Below are positions 48,636 to 59,700 of a stretch of 64,000 nucleotides of DNA, piece after piece. The notes below the pieces were generated by a model that did no database searches, was not told the DNA's origin, and worked only from the letters and a program-made list of their open reading frames with translations. Location of the stretch: positions 11,637,697-11,701,696 of the forward strand of contig NC_079971.1 in assembly GCF_029852145.1 (NCBI RefSeq), written 5' to 3'. The first letter of the stretch is position 1; every line of letters starts with the position of its first letter. This DNA comes from Microplitis mediator (lineage: Eukaryota > Arthropoda > Insecta > Hymenoptera > Braconidae). Made by a program: the position numbers and the translations under genes.

Positions 48636-48870
48636 ACAAAATGGACGCGATGAAAGTAAAACCGACGCTAAGTTTTAGATCGTCTAAAAAATAAATGTCT
48701 TTTTTACACCGGTGTGTAAATTTGATCACCACAGGCAGCACTCTAGTAGTGCTCAGCAATGCCCATGGCACTTAGCGATTTTTAATGCACAATTTTCACA
48801 GCACTTTTTACTCACAGTTTTTTTTACTTTTAATTTGTAATAATTATCAATTATTGAACCCACACCAGAT

Positions 48871-48886
48871 CCGGCTCGAAGGACCA
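48871..48886 (-). promoter_or_regulatory. BEL primer-binding site
   Basis: Sense-strand TGGTCCTTCGAGCCGG begins three bases after the 5' LTR. It is complementary to a tRNA 3' end finishing in CCA, the usual start of BEL/Pao internal regions. I do not assign the tRNA isotype. Confidence 0.8.
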
Positions 48887-48889
48887 AAA

Positions 48890-49629
48890 TGTAAGATGAG
48901 CGAATGCTCTGTGGGATTCTGGTGTAGGTGTGGTTAATTCAATAACTAACAATTAACACAAATTACAGATAAAAGAATAGATCTTTATTAAACAATATGT
49001 ACACTAAAACTATGAGAAAAATAGCGAATGCAACTACAAGATACGCGATAGCGAATGCGACTGTAAACGAATACGCGTATAAACTCGACACGTGGTCGGT
49101 AGCGGTTAATGACGCGATAAGTAATTTATACTTAATAAGACGCGAGCAACAATTCAATATATACTCAATAATTAGTAGCCTTGATATACTAGCTAATTAT
49201 TGAGAATAGTTAAGCGGAGATTTAGCGGAGCGGTTCAGACTTATATCACACTAGTGATATATTGATCGAAGCGGTTAGATGGAAAGCTGTATTCGAACTG
49301 ATCGATGTAGATTGGAAATAGACGTCGTCTTCTTCCTTCGTGGCTGCTCGGTGGTGACGTGGCAGCATGGCTGCAGTAACGAATTTTCCTATTGGCTTAA
49401 AAGCGCGCCAACAGGAAATAGTTAGCCGCCAATTTCTCTGATTGGCCGGCTGGTAGCGGGTTCTCATGCCGACGTGGCACGGTCATGAGTAAGAAATTGC
49501 AGGTGTCGGGCCCAGATAGCGAGTGACCCGGCACTATTCTGACATTCAAGTCAGTAGCGAGTTCGGCTGCTCCCGTACGTAGCGAAAGTACACGAAGCTT
49601 TTCAAAATGATCAAGCTCGTGACTGAACA
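48890..49629 (-). repeat. BEL 5' LTR (740 bp)
   Basis: Partner of 46876-47615, exactly 2014 bp away. All short frames inside it recur unchanged in the other LTR, so divergence is zero or near zero. Confidence 0.93.
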
Positions 49630-49634
49630 ATTAA

Positions 49635-51290
49635 TTAGCAAATGATTTCCAGTCACTATTACGGCTAATGATTTTTAAATTTGAATTTAAATTCAAATTA
49701 TTTTTATTATGAAATATTGTTGTTTAATAAATATAATTAAATATGATAATGAAATATCAAATGATGAAAAATAAATGTTTATAAAATTCAAATATAAATT
49801 CAAATTATTATATTTTATAATTAATAATAAAAATTGAAATTTATCAATAAATAGATAAGTAAAGAAATAATGAAATAATGATATGATAAAAATTTATAAA
49901 TATGAAATGTAAAGTAATGAAATGAAAGTGAAATTAAATGAATGAAAAAATAATGAAAATACTTGAATAATATCGGGTTTTGAATAAACTTTGAAACCAA
50001 TAATTATATCAACTGATTCTAATCTTTATTAACTTTTAATAAACATCTTAACAATCTTTAATATCAATCAATTTATAAATATTATAATATAAGCAATAGA
50101 AAAATACTTTGGTTACAACAACGTATTATCACATAGAACCGCCAAGTGAAGCACGTGAGTGAGCCACAGCGAGCAAGCGGGAGAGTGTGTGGTATGCGCC
50201 GTCAAGCGACGCGTAGACCGACACCAACTCATCCAAAACAATGCTAATAACTTAGTTGTCGCTTTAAGCGGCAAATACAAATGAAGAATAAATAACCAAA
50301 TAATAATTAGGGAATGGACTAGAAAATCGTGTGCTCTTGACAAATAAATATGAAATTAAAATTATGAAATTATTATTATGAAAAATATGAAATAAATTTT
50401 GAAATATCTTTAAAATATAAAGATATATGTTGTTTAAAAGAAAAATAAATAAAATTAATCGTTAATGATATGTTTATTAATATTGAAATGAAATAATAAA
50501 TGAATATGAAATGAAATTGAGAAATGTTATTATAAAATAGAATTAAATAATTATTATTAATAAACAAGTTATTAATAATTAAAAATGAAATGAATTATAA
50601 AATGTTTAAATAAATAAAGAATATATTGCAATAAAGAAAAAGTAAGAATCAATAAATATTGATTTATGAATTCGACTCGAATGCTTTATGCGTATGTTGC
50701 TAACTGCATTGGAAGTCATGATAAATCTATGTATATATATAAATAATAATTATAAAAAAATATTGATTCAATTATGACCAATGAAATAATTGGTATAATT
50801 AAATAATTATTGGAAGGGTCGTTACTACCTGGTAACAGCTCTTCTGGAAATCGAAACAGATTTCAGTTTCCTAAGTGAGCTCATTCGTCATTGACGAAAT
50901 TTTAATTATTTAAAGGGAAGGTCCTTAAATTTATTAAATCATTAATAATGGTGATTTAAATGTTTATAAACTGAATTATTAAAATATAATTCTGAAAATT
51001 TTTTAGATAATTGTTGAATTATTCAAAAGTGGTAATTCATTTAATTAATAAATAATTTTGATAAACATTCCGTCGATTATCAAATTCAATTTGAATTATT
51101 TAAATATAATTCATTCAATAAATAAAATTCAATTTTGATAAAATTACATCAATTATCAAGGGTTGAGAAGGAAGAATAATAAATAATGAATGAATGAAAT
51201 AAATAATTGTTGATAATCATAACAATCATCAAATAAATCAAGGTAACAAATTACTGAAATAAATAACTAATAATAAATGTAACTAGTAAA
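49635..51290. other. AT-rich stretch without recognisable genes (right arm)
   Basis: Mirror of 3438-5172, with no supportable gene. It may contain the leader or LTR of gypsy-1, but no boundaries are visible. Confidence 0.5.
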
Positions 51291-51602
51291 TTGATTCCAG
51301 TAATATTAGACACAGGTAGCGGTCCTAATATTTTAAAAGGAAGTTTCTGTCCAAAAGGGGCAATTCTAGATAAAACTAAAACTATTAAATTACTAAGAAT
51401 TAACGAAATTCCAGTTGAAGCATTGGGTGAAGTTGAATTAGATTTTCTTGATTTAGAAATTGAATTTTTAATAGTTCCTGACGATTTTCCAATCGAGCTA
51501 TCCGGAATATTCGGTTCGAATTTTTTTGACGATGCGAAAATCCAAATTTGCTATAAAGATCGCGTTATTAAAATAAATAATAAACAATTTTTTTTTCTAT
51601 GA
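51291..51602 (+). pseudogene. Gypsy-1 aspartic protease, right-arm copy
   Basis: Same protein as 3126-3437: PVILDTGSGPNILK active site and LSGIFGSNFF. The first codon is TTG, so the true start is unknown. Confidence 0.7.
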
Positions 51603-51723
51603 TACTGATGAATCAATAAATCAATCATTTAATTGTAAAAAATTAGTGCAACCAAATAAAACAAATTTTCAAGATTAAATTCATCTCTTAACAACTGAAG
51701 AAAATCTAGAAGAATAAAATGAA

Positions 51724-51993
51724 ATGAAGAAAGAAGAAATAAAAAACGACAAAGAAGTGCATAAAGTAAAAATAGAAACTAATGAAGAAACAGATGAAGA
51801 TATAATAATGAAAATTGAAAATGAAGAAGAAGAAGAATCTGATTATGATGATGATATGCATCAAATAATGGCTATAGGATTTCAGAATTTTAATATTTAT
51901 GGAAGCGATACCAACTACGATTCAGATGATGAAGCAGAAGAAGAATCAGAAGAAGAAGAACCAGAAGAAGAAAATAAACAAAGAAACTACTAA
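51724..51993 (+). pseudogene. Gypsy-1 acidic frame, right-arm copy
   Basis: Mirror of 2735-3004; Glu/Asp-rich, no domain recognised. Confidence 0.35.
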
Positions 51994-52375
51994 AACTTTT
52001 AACAAGAATAAAAAAAATAATAATCAACCTGAAAATGAGGAAATTTTATAAGAAAAATCTGAAATAATAAATACAATTAAACAAAATAACAATTAAAAAA
52101 AGCATTCAAAGGTAAATTCCAATTACACTATTGAAAATAAAGACTACAATTTACATGAGTCGATCAATAAATATAATTAAGAAATTATATATGCTCAGCG
52201 AGTATTAGTTATCAACAATGATCGTGAGAATGAAGAAAAAAATCAAGAGGATGCCACAGGACACTCCTCACATGATACTGATGCTATAAATAAAAATAAA
52301 TCACGTTTTGAAAAAATAAAAGAGGTGTTAAATGTAAAACATTAAAATAAAACCGAACAAGAATCTCTTTATGAT

Positions 52376-52639
52376 TTGATAAAAAACAACACTGAAAGGT
52401 TTCACTTTCCAGGTGAATATTTACCAGCAACAGATAGAGTTAAACATGAAATTTTGACTACAGATGAAAGACCTGTTAATATTAAAAATTATAGAATTCC
52501 TTATGCTTTAAAGGAAGAAATCAATCGACAAATTAAAGAGTTATTGGAAAATAATATTATTGTGGAATCAAGGTCACTATACAACAGTCCAGTTTGGATA
52601 GTTCCAAAGAAACTGGACTCTCAAGGAAAGAAACAATAG
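52376..52639 (+). pseudogene. Gypsy-1 RT fingers, right-arm copy
   Basis: Mirror of 2089-2352. It ends at the same TAG before the MVIDYRALN box. Confidence 0.85.
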
Positions 52640-52642
52640 AAA

Positions 52643-53539
52643 ATGGTAATCGATTATCGAGCGTTAAATGAAAAGACGATTAAAAATGCATATCCAATAC
52701 CAAATATAATTGATATTATTGATAGTTTGGGTGGAGTTGAATATTATTCTGTACTGGATTTATCATCAGGTTTTCATGAAATTAAAATGAAGGAAAAAGA
52801 TCAATATAAAACTGCTTTTTCTACTATTTTAGGTCATTTTAAATTTTTAAGATTGGTTTTTGGCCTAGCAAATAGCCCAGCAACATTTCAAGCATTAATG
52901 GAGGATGTTTTTTCAGGATTTATTGGTTCTATATTATATGTTTTTATTGATGATATAGTTTTATTTGCAAGAACTTTACAGGAACACATCGAAAGATTAA
53001 AAATGGTTTTTCAGAGATTAAAAGAAGCAAATTTAAAATTAAAACCAGATAAATACAAATTCCTCAAACGAGAAGTTTGTTATTTAGGTCATTTAATTAG
53101 TAGAAATTCTATCAGACCTGATCCAAGTAAAATTGAAGCTGCAAAGAAATATCCAGTCCCTACTACTCAGAAAAAAGTTCGTCAATTTTTGGGTTTTACT
53201 AATTATTATAGAAGATTTATTAAAGATTTTGCAAAAATAGCTAAACCATTGACAAAATTACTTCAAAAAGATGTCAAGTTTTTATGGAATAAAGAAACTC
53301 AAGAAGCTTTTGAAATATTAAGAAATGAATTATGTGAACCACCTGTATTAAATACACCTGATTTTACAATGTCATTTATTATTACCACTGATTCATCAGG
53401 TTATACTATTGGAGCAGTTTTATCACAAGGACAAATCGGAGAAGATACTGCATGTGCATACGCTTCAAGAGTATTGAGAGACGCTGAAATAAGATACGAA
53501 ACATATGAAAAAGAAGCATTAGCTATTGTTTTGGTGTAA
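52643..53539 (+). pseudogene. Gypsy-1 RT palm/thumb and start of RNase H, frameshifted
   Basis: Same as 2085-1190 of the left arm up to EKEALAIV. A T-run of five (left) is four here, so the frame ends early at 53537-53539. RT motifs (FGLANSPATF, YVFIDDIVLFA) are unchanged. This break arose after the duplication, or is a homopolymer sequencing error. Confidence 0.9.
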
Positions 53540-53890
53540 AAATATTTAGACCATATGTTTATGGTAAAGAATTTACTCTCGTTACCGATCATAAACCATT
53601 AGTTTGGTTTCAAAAGGCAAAATATGTAAATACAAGAGTTTTAAAATGGAGATTAAATCTAGGAGAATACAATTTTAAAGTTGTTTACAAACCAGGTAAA
53701 ACAGATTATGTTGCAGATGCTTTGTCAAGAAATCCAATCAAAACAGAAGAAATTCAACAAATCAAAGTAACAACAAGAGCTGCAACAAAGAAACAAGAAA
53801 TGAAAACCACACCACAACCAACAACTAATGAAATTAATAAAAATAAAAAATTAAACAAAAACAAAAAGGAAATACAAAAAAAAAATAAGT
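53537..53890 (+). pseudogene. Gypsy-1 RNase H C-terminal part
   Basis: Downstream of the frameshift the frame continues as KIFRPYVYGKEFTLVTDHKPLVWFQ to DALSRNPIKTEE and a Lys-rich tail. One substitution relative to the left arm changes KLGEY to NLGEY. Confidence 0.85.
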
Positions 53891-53959
53891 GATAAAAATA
53901 ATGATTTAACCGACAAAGAAATTACAAATCAACCAAGAATTATTAAGCACAAGAAAAAA

Positions 53960-54337
53960 GTGAAACAAATCAAGAAAAGAAAAGAAATAAAGGATCAAGA
54001 ATTAAATCAAGGAAGTGTGAGCAGTTTTTTAAGCTCAGATGAAAATATTGAAAATATAATAAATGAACAAAACAATAATAAAAATGATTCATCAGATCAT
54101 AGTGATTCCGATATTAAAGAAAATTTAGAAGCGGGAAATATTCGTTATATAGTTGATATTGAAGATTATTTTCATTTCAGGAATGATAATTTAGCTTATT
54201 TTATTAGCATTAATGGTGAACCATGTGATAATGGCGCAATTAAATTGAAAGAAATAAATAAATTACCAACATTTAAAAATTTAGAGTTAGGAAAAATAGT
54301 TGAAAAGAAAATTAAAAAAAAATATTATTTTGCTTAA
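53960..54337 (+). pseudogene. Gypsy-1 linker, right-arm copy
   Basis: Mirror of 390-767 with one residue changed (NKND). No catalytic motif. Confidence 0.6.
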
Positions 54338-54442
54338 CCTATTTGTGAAAAAGAAAAAGAATCAATTGTAATTTTAATTGAAAATTTAAAAATAATTTTC
54401 GAAAATTTAGAAGAAACTTTGAAAAATTTAAATTAAAAACAG

Positions 54443-54718
54443 TATGTTTCGCAAAAAGTGAAAATATAGAAAATTTACCGTGGAATAATGTCATAACAGA
54501 ATTAAAAAATGTTTTTGACGGAACTGATATTAAAGTTATAATCAAAAGAGATGAAAATTTTTATGAAATGTATAAATCACCAATCAGGGGTCATAAAGGG
54601 GTAACTATAACTTATCAAAGAATTAAAAAAGATTATTATTGGGAAAATTTGAAAAATAATATTCAACGTAGAATTCAACAATGTTTAGATTGTCAATTAA
54701 AAAAAAAAAGTGTGTGTG
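54443..54718 (+). pseudogene. Gypsy-1 integrase zinc domain, right-arm copy
   Basis: CFAKSENIENLPWNNVITEL, then GHKGVTITYQRI, YYWENL and CLDCQLKKK. It is truncated at the AGTGTGTGTGTCAGCTCC junction. Confidence 0.8.
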
Positions 54719-54894
54719 TCAGCTCCGACGCACGATTGGAGTTTACTCCTTCAGATCGACTGTCTAAATAGGCACAGAATTCAAGGCTTACTAGTCTAAG
54801 AAAAAGATTAATACTATATTAAATGGTAAATCAACGAATCAATGAAAATACCTAAATAATGTATTTTTATTCTATTTTAGTCTAGTCGAGAAGT
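54719..54894 (+). repeat. End module outside the right arm, 5' part
   Basis: Matches 7455-7630 (GACGCACGATTGGAGTTTAC, AATAATGTATTTTTATTC, TCTAGTCGAGAAGT). The P element inserted at CGAGAAGT (54887-54894), and the module resumes at 60088. Confidence 0.8.
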
Positions 54895-55281
54895 CAGGGG
54901 GTCCGCTCTCGTATGTTAGCAGCGCGTACCGAATAGTACTCGACTAGGGGTCTTTAGGGCCGATGGCGCTTTAATCGCATTCAGCGTATGTACAGTTTAA
55001 TCCTGACCATAGTATACCATATTTACCTATAGTGAATTATGAAAATATTTAAAAATGTAAATACTGTAATTAAATAAAATGAGCATTTCTTTTATTTTTA
55101 TTGTTGAATATTTTATCTAACTTATAATTATAATGAATATTTATAATAATAGTTAACTAATATATTTGTAGTTATTGTAAGCATCAATGCCAAAGTACTT
55201 TTTGTTAATAAAATTATCAGCAGGCGTTGAATTCCTATTTAGCTATTTGGCTAGCGTTTCAGTTTTGCTCTAGGACAGGCT
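54895..55281 (+). repeat. P-type transposon left terminal inverted repeat (387 bp)
   Basis: Pairs with 59701-60087 nearly throughout. Differences are few (for example GGCGCTTTAATCG versus GGCACTTTAATCG). It ends at AGGACAGGCT. Confidence 0.93.
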
Positions 55282-55907
55282 GGATTCAAATTTCTAGGGC
55301 GCGCATTTTTTTTTTTTTTTTTTTTTTTATTACTTATTGTTTTTTTAATTATTGTTTTAAGTACATTTAATAAACTGTAAACGAGTTATAATAATATAAA
55401 TTTATTTTTTACACATGTAAATATACAATTTTGCTATTTTTCCTACTAGTAAATAACGTTTTAGGATAATTAATAATGACAATAATTTATAATGTTATTA
55501 AATACTGTGGAAAATTCATTGTAATTTTTTTTTTCATACAATCAATAAAATAGCATGTACAAAAATATTGATTTTTTTTATTTCATATTTGCCGCCATAA
55601 TTTAATATGTATAATTAATTTTTTATCATTTAATTACCCATACTTGAAAATAATTGATTATATTAAAGAATTAATATAATTTTTTATGGATAAATACATG
55701 TAATTAGATTAATTTCATTTATTTTTATTGCTGTTTTGATTTGTTTTATCGATGCTTAATTTATTACTCGATAGTCATTTGTTTTAAAAAATGGAATACT
55801 GATAACGACAATAACTCAGAAAAGTTTCTAGTGTCTTTTAATAAGTATTATTGTAGCAGATATTATTAGTTAAATTTTTTAATATTAGTTAATAAAAACG
55901 CTTCTCA
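55282..55907 (+). other. P-type transposon 5' subterminal region
   Basis: AT-rich DNA with a poly-T run of about 22 at 55307-55328 and the subterminal inverted motif near 55365. It presumably holds the promoter of the transposase. No gene is seen. Confidence 0.6.
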
Positions 55908-56418
55908 ATGGGATATAAATGTGCTGTGTTAGGCTGTTCCTCATCAGGAAAATCCGTTCCAAAGCATCACTTTCCTAAAAATGGAATTCGCGCTTTCATG
56001 TGGACAGAAATGATCCAGTGTGAATCAAAAATCTATAACATTTCCTCTGATCGACTCTACAACTATTACATTTGTCATAAGCATTTCTCCAGCTCTATGG
56101 TAAAATTAACGGGAACACGGAGATGTTTAATTGAGGATGCTTACCCTGATATTGATAATGTAACTTTCTCATCGAGCGATTCTCAAGCTTTATGTATGAG
56201 TGCAAATGTTAGCTTAGAGAGTAATGAGATGAATCTTGACATTAGAGTTTCTAATCATCTGGATAATGTTCAAGCTCTTGATGATGGTCGTTTTCTTCGA
56301 TGGTGTTGATGTTAATGGTAATATCTTCTGTGATAAACTCGTTGATACTCTTGAAGTTGATCGTGCTCGTGATAATTTATATGTTAATAATGAACTTTCA
56401 GCTGTTGTTACTACTTTG
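55908..56418 (+). pseudogene. P-type transposase exon 1: THAP domain, with a frameshift
   Basis: MGYKCAVLGCSSS starts a THAP-type C2CH zinc-binding domain (about residues 1-85): C-x4-C, HHFPK, a Trp in MWTEM, ICHKHF (C-x2-H) and RRCLIEDAYPDI. The domain should bind the transposon ends. The frame stops at 56307-56309, while the next frame is open through VDVNGNIFCDKLVDTLEVDRARDNLY to a GTAATT donor at 56419, in phase with exon 2. So one small frameshift between about 56236 and 56309 breaks the gene. It may be real decay or an assembly error. The ATG was chosen because THAP domains sit at the extreme N-terminus. Confidence 0.85.
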
Positions 56419-56513
56419 GTAATTATAACTTATTTATTTTACTGTTGATAATTATAGTTAATTTATAAATAAAATGAATTTTAATCTCCTTTATTTTTTT
56501 CACAATATTGTAG

Positions 56514-56792
56514 GATTATTCAGCTGATAACAAGAATGACACTTTTAAAGACAGTCAATCATTAAAATCAGTCGATACAAAAAAAGTACAACAATCAGAG
56601 TTGAATCGATTGAAAATTGCTCTGCGATCACAAAAAAAAAGAACTAATGCATTGAAGTCTCGCTACAAAAAGAAGTGTGCTGAAGTCAGAGCTTTAAAAA
56701 AATTAAATCTCTTATCAAAGAATAGTTCTTTAACATCGATACAAAAAGTTTTCATTGAGATGCAATATGAACAGGGTGCGAAAAAATCAAAG
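56514..56792 (+). CDS. P-type transposase exon 2: coiled-coil segment
   Basis: It follows a TGTAG acceptor and ends AAG|GTAATT. It encodes DYSADNKNDTFKD, then a Lys/Arg/Leu-rich helical stretch with heptad-like leucines (SELNRLKIALRSQKKRTNAL, VRALKKLNLL). This corresponds to the dimerisation coiled coil after the THAP domain in P transposases. Both junctions are phase 0. The 95-bp intron before and 206-bp intron after are normal for insects. Confidence 0.8.
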
Positions 56793-56998
56793 GTAATTTT
56801 CAAACCTACAATAAAAAAAAAATATATTTTCCCTACCAGGATACCGAGTAGTTCAGAGATAGTTTTATTATAGTCAAAATACGTTCTCTGATTATCACAA
56901 TACGTTTCTTCATAATTAACATGCGAAGTATTATTTTTAGTATTTTAGTTTATTTTTTTAATTTATCAATATTTCATTTTTCTACATTATTTTTGTAG

Positions 56999-57584
56999 GC
57001 AAGACGTTTTACAATGTCACAAAATTTGTTATCCTTGATAATTCACGAACGATCGCCAACGGCTCATAAGCTACTCTCAAGTCTTTTTACAATACCGAGT
57101 TCGGGAACTTTGAAAAAAGTTCTCGATAAAATCCGTTTCGATACCGGGATAGCTTCAATTATGTCACGTTATTTACAAGTTGAAGGCAAACGTTTATCAG
57201 CATCACTCGATAAATACGTCACCGTTATTTGGGATGAAGCGGCAATCACTCCTCATTTAGACTATGATGTGCAATACGATAAGATTGCTGGCTTCGAAGA
57301 CTACGGTTACAAGCGCACCATCAAGTTTGCTGATCATGTCCTTATAGTCGCTATTCATTCAGCTAACTCTAGCCAGTTTGTACCCGTGTATCACGGTTTT
57401 TGTGAGAGCCAAACTTCTCCAGCTGATTTGACCAGAATTGTCAAATTGGTATTCGATAAACTGATCGATAATGGACTAACTCCTGTTGCGACAGTTTGCG
57501 ATCAGGGAACAAATAATGTAAAAACAATAAAGAACTTGCTATTAGAGTCAAATAGATTAAGATTTAAACGAAAATTAAACCCTG
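56999..57584 (+). CDS. P-type transposase exon 3: first half of catalytic core
   Basis: It starts after TTTTGTAG with ARRFTMSQNLLSLIIHERSP and continues LSSLFTIPSSGTLKKVLDKI, YVTVIWDEAAITPHLDYD and ADHVLIVAIHSANSSQFVPV, then LTPVATVCDQGTNNVKTI. The Asp in WDEAA and the Asp in VCDQGTNN match the first two catalytic positions of the RNase H-like fold in P/THAP9 transposases. It ends in phase 1 at CCTG|GTAATA. Confidence 0.88.
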
Positions 57585-57666
57585 GTAATAATTTGACTTG
57601 TATATTTCTGCTGTGTTGTTTTTATTAAAAATCACATATTAAATTAATCAAATAATTGATTTTCAG

Positions 57667-58035
57667 GTGATACTATCCTTTATCGTGACTGTGAGATCGT
57701 GCCATTATTTGATAGTCCTCACCTTATCAAAGGAACAAGAAATAATTTACTCACGAAAACGTTACGATTTGATCACAAAGCTCTTTCGAAAGCAAGTTTT
57801 TGTAATTTGTTCCGTTATATTGACAAATCCGTTTCAGGATTTCAAGATGCACATTGGAAATATATTGAAAAGGCGTACAGAATAGATAAAAACCGAACGA
57901 CAGGTTCAAGAGTCACAAATTTAACGGATGAACATATTTACGAGAAGAAAATACACAAAATGAGAGTTGCTCCTGCTGCACAAATTTTTAGTGTTACGAC
58001 GTCAAATTTAATAAAAAGTTTGGTGGATTCTCCAG
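57667..58035 (+). CDS. P-type transposase exon 4: inserted domain
   Basis: It joins exon 3 in phase 1 after TTTTCAG and encodes GDTILYRDCEIVPLFDSPHLIKGTRNNLLTK, a very typical P-family segment (FDxPHLxKxxRNxL). Then YIDKSVSGFQDAHWKYIEKAY and MRVAPAAQIFSVTTSNLI. This falls in the region where Drosophila P carries its GTP-binding insertion. It ends TCCAG|GTAAT in phase 1. Confidence 0.88.
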
Positions 58036-58304
58036 GTAATCTATTTTTTTTTATTGTGTGTCAACTTGAAAAACTTGTCAAATTTGAAAAACTATTCTCT
58101 TACTTTATTCGCCACAGAATATACCGCTATTTACATTTTTAATCAATCACATGCATCGATAACTTACCTTATATTTTACCTGGCGCATGCGCTCTGCATT
58201 CTACAACTACTAGGAATACTAATTTTCTTCAAGCATAAAACATAATTGACACAATTCTGTAAATTATTAACAGGCTTAATTTCGTTACGTTAATTTAATT
58301 TTAG

Positions 58305-59479
58305 ATCCTATTATGACTACTGAGGGAGAACAAAAGTTAGGTCAGGAGGCGTTGTTTACTGCAGAGATTTTGCTCTATTTTAATGATTTGTTCGACTCAA
58401 TGAATGGCTCTCAAAAAAATGAAAAAACTACTGCGCCTCTACGTAGCAATGTAACTGAAAGTAGTTTGCACCACAAATTCTGGGCTTCCAGTCAGTACTT
58501 CTTGCCTCATTTGAAGTTTTTGGACCCCAAGAATCCAAAAAAAAAGGCATTTGTTCCAACATTAGAAAATTGGAAAATAAACGTGGTAGGGTTCCAAAAA
58601 CTGCACCTAATTTTAAAGAAATATGGGTTCGAAGAATTCTCACCGAGGCATTTTAATCAAGATGACCTGGAAAGTACATTTGGATGGCTCCGACAAAGAA
58701 GCTGCAATAGAAAACCATCATGTAAACTAGTAACTCGCCATTTGAGAAGTTTTTTAATTGACAAAGTCGGTAGATTTAAAATAAGACATGGAAATACTGA
58801 GTCTGCTGCTACGGTTGATGATTCTCAAAATATTGATTTTGGTGATGTGATTTCCACATTCAACAACTTTTTATTAGATGCAGACTGTGTTGATAGTGAT
58901 GATAATGATGGTGATGCCAATTACGTTGATGATTCACTTGTAGAATCAAATGTAAAAGTAGTTGCTCATTCATCAAAGCTTGAATCAACAACGGTACTAC
59001 CGAATATACTTCTGCATCTGTCCCGAAATAATGAAATAATGCAACAATTAATAAAATCTGTTGTTGGGTGTGATAATTGCATTGAGTCTTTCATTCGAAA
59101 TCAAGATGGGTTGCCTTCTGATTCTTCTTTTGACCGAATGTACTTCCAAGTACTGAAAGTCATTAACGATTGTATAGTTATGTATGGCTATCGTAAAAAT
59201 ATCAGTGAGAACTTGAAATCTATCGTTCAAGAACGCATCGATGATGGTAAAATTGATAAGAGTTGGTTGACATGCACAAATCATTACCAGGAAATAAATG
59301 AAAAAGCAATTAATATTATTATACGGCGATTTATTGTTGACTGGTGTGCTGCAGTGAACGATCATCTTTCTGGAAAGAGTAATCATTTAAAAAATGCCAA
59401 TTATATATTTTATCAAAGTTGGAAAACACATCAGAAAACTAAAAAAGTCGCGCTTCGAGATAAAGAAGTGCAGCAATAA
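58305..59479 (+). CDS. P-type transposase exon 5: catalytic Glu and C-terminus
   Basis: It joins in phase after TTTTAG. GQEALFTAEILLYFNDLFDSMN and LENWKINVVGFQKL precede FSPRHFNQDDLESTFGWLRQRSCNRKPS. There the Glu of NQDxLE matches the third catalytic position, and the F-G-x-x-R follow-up is typical. The C-terminal part has an acidic SDDNDGDANYVDD linker and a helical tail with CVMYGYRKNIS-like residues. It stops at TAA 59477-59479. Summed exon length predicts about 970 residues, slightly long for the family. Confidence 0.88.
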
Positions 59480-59700
59480 TAATAATTATAATAATAATAG
59501 TAATAATAATACTAATGATATAATTATTTTTTATACAATTCGTCTAAAAAATTAAAAAATTGTTTATTTATTAAAAATTTTGTTAGCAAAATTATATATT
59601 TACATATATAAAAAATAAATTAATATCATCATAACTCGTTTACAGTTTATTAAATATACATAAAATTATAATTTGAAAAAAATAAATAAATAAAAGTACT
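59480..59700 (+). other. P-type transposon 3' subterminal region
   Basis: AT-rich 3' UTR with TAATAATAATAAT runs, AATAAA-like poly-A signals, and the subterminal inverted motif near 59630-59652 that matches the left side at about 55365-55390. Confidence 0.6.

Larger units (their letters stand above)
46876..49629 (-). mobile_element. Non-autonomous BEL/Pao LTR retrotransposon (gag only)
   Basis: Two 740-bp LTRs (TGTAAGATGAG...GACTGAACA on the plus strand), apparently identical, flank a 1274-bp internal region. The target duplication is ATTAA (46871-46875 and 49630-49634). The mirror arm supplies the empty site CTTATGAATTAATTAATTAGC. A primer-binding site and polypurine tract sit beside the LTRs. 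The internal region holds one gag-type frame and no protease, RT, RNase H or integrase, so mobilisation would need an autonomous partner. Matching LTRs imply a very recent insertion, after the inverted duplication. Confidence 0.95.
43673..54726. repeat. Right arm of giant inverted duplication
   Basis: Reverse complement of 1-8297 plus one 2754-bp BEL insertion with its 5-bp target duplication. Feature order is mirrored: end module (44054-44518), tRNA-like sequence, orphan transposon end, transposase half, AT-rich stretch and gypsy-1. Outside 54726 lies the end module split by the P element. Confidence 0.95.
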
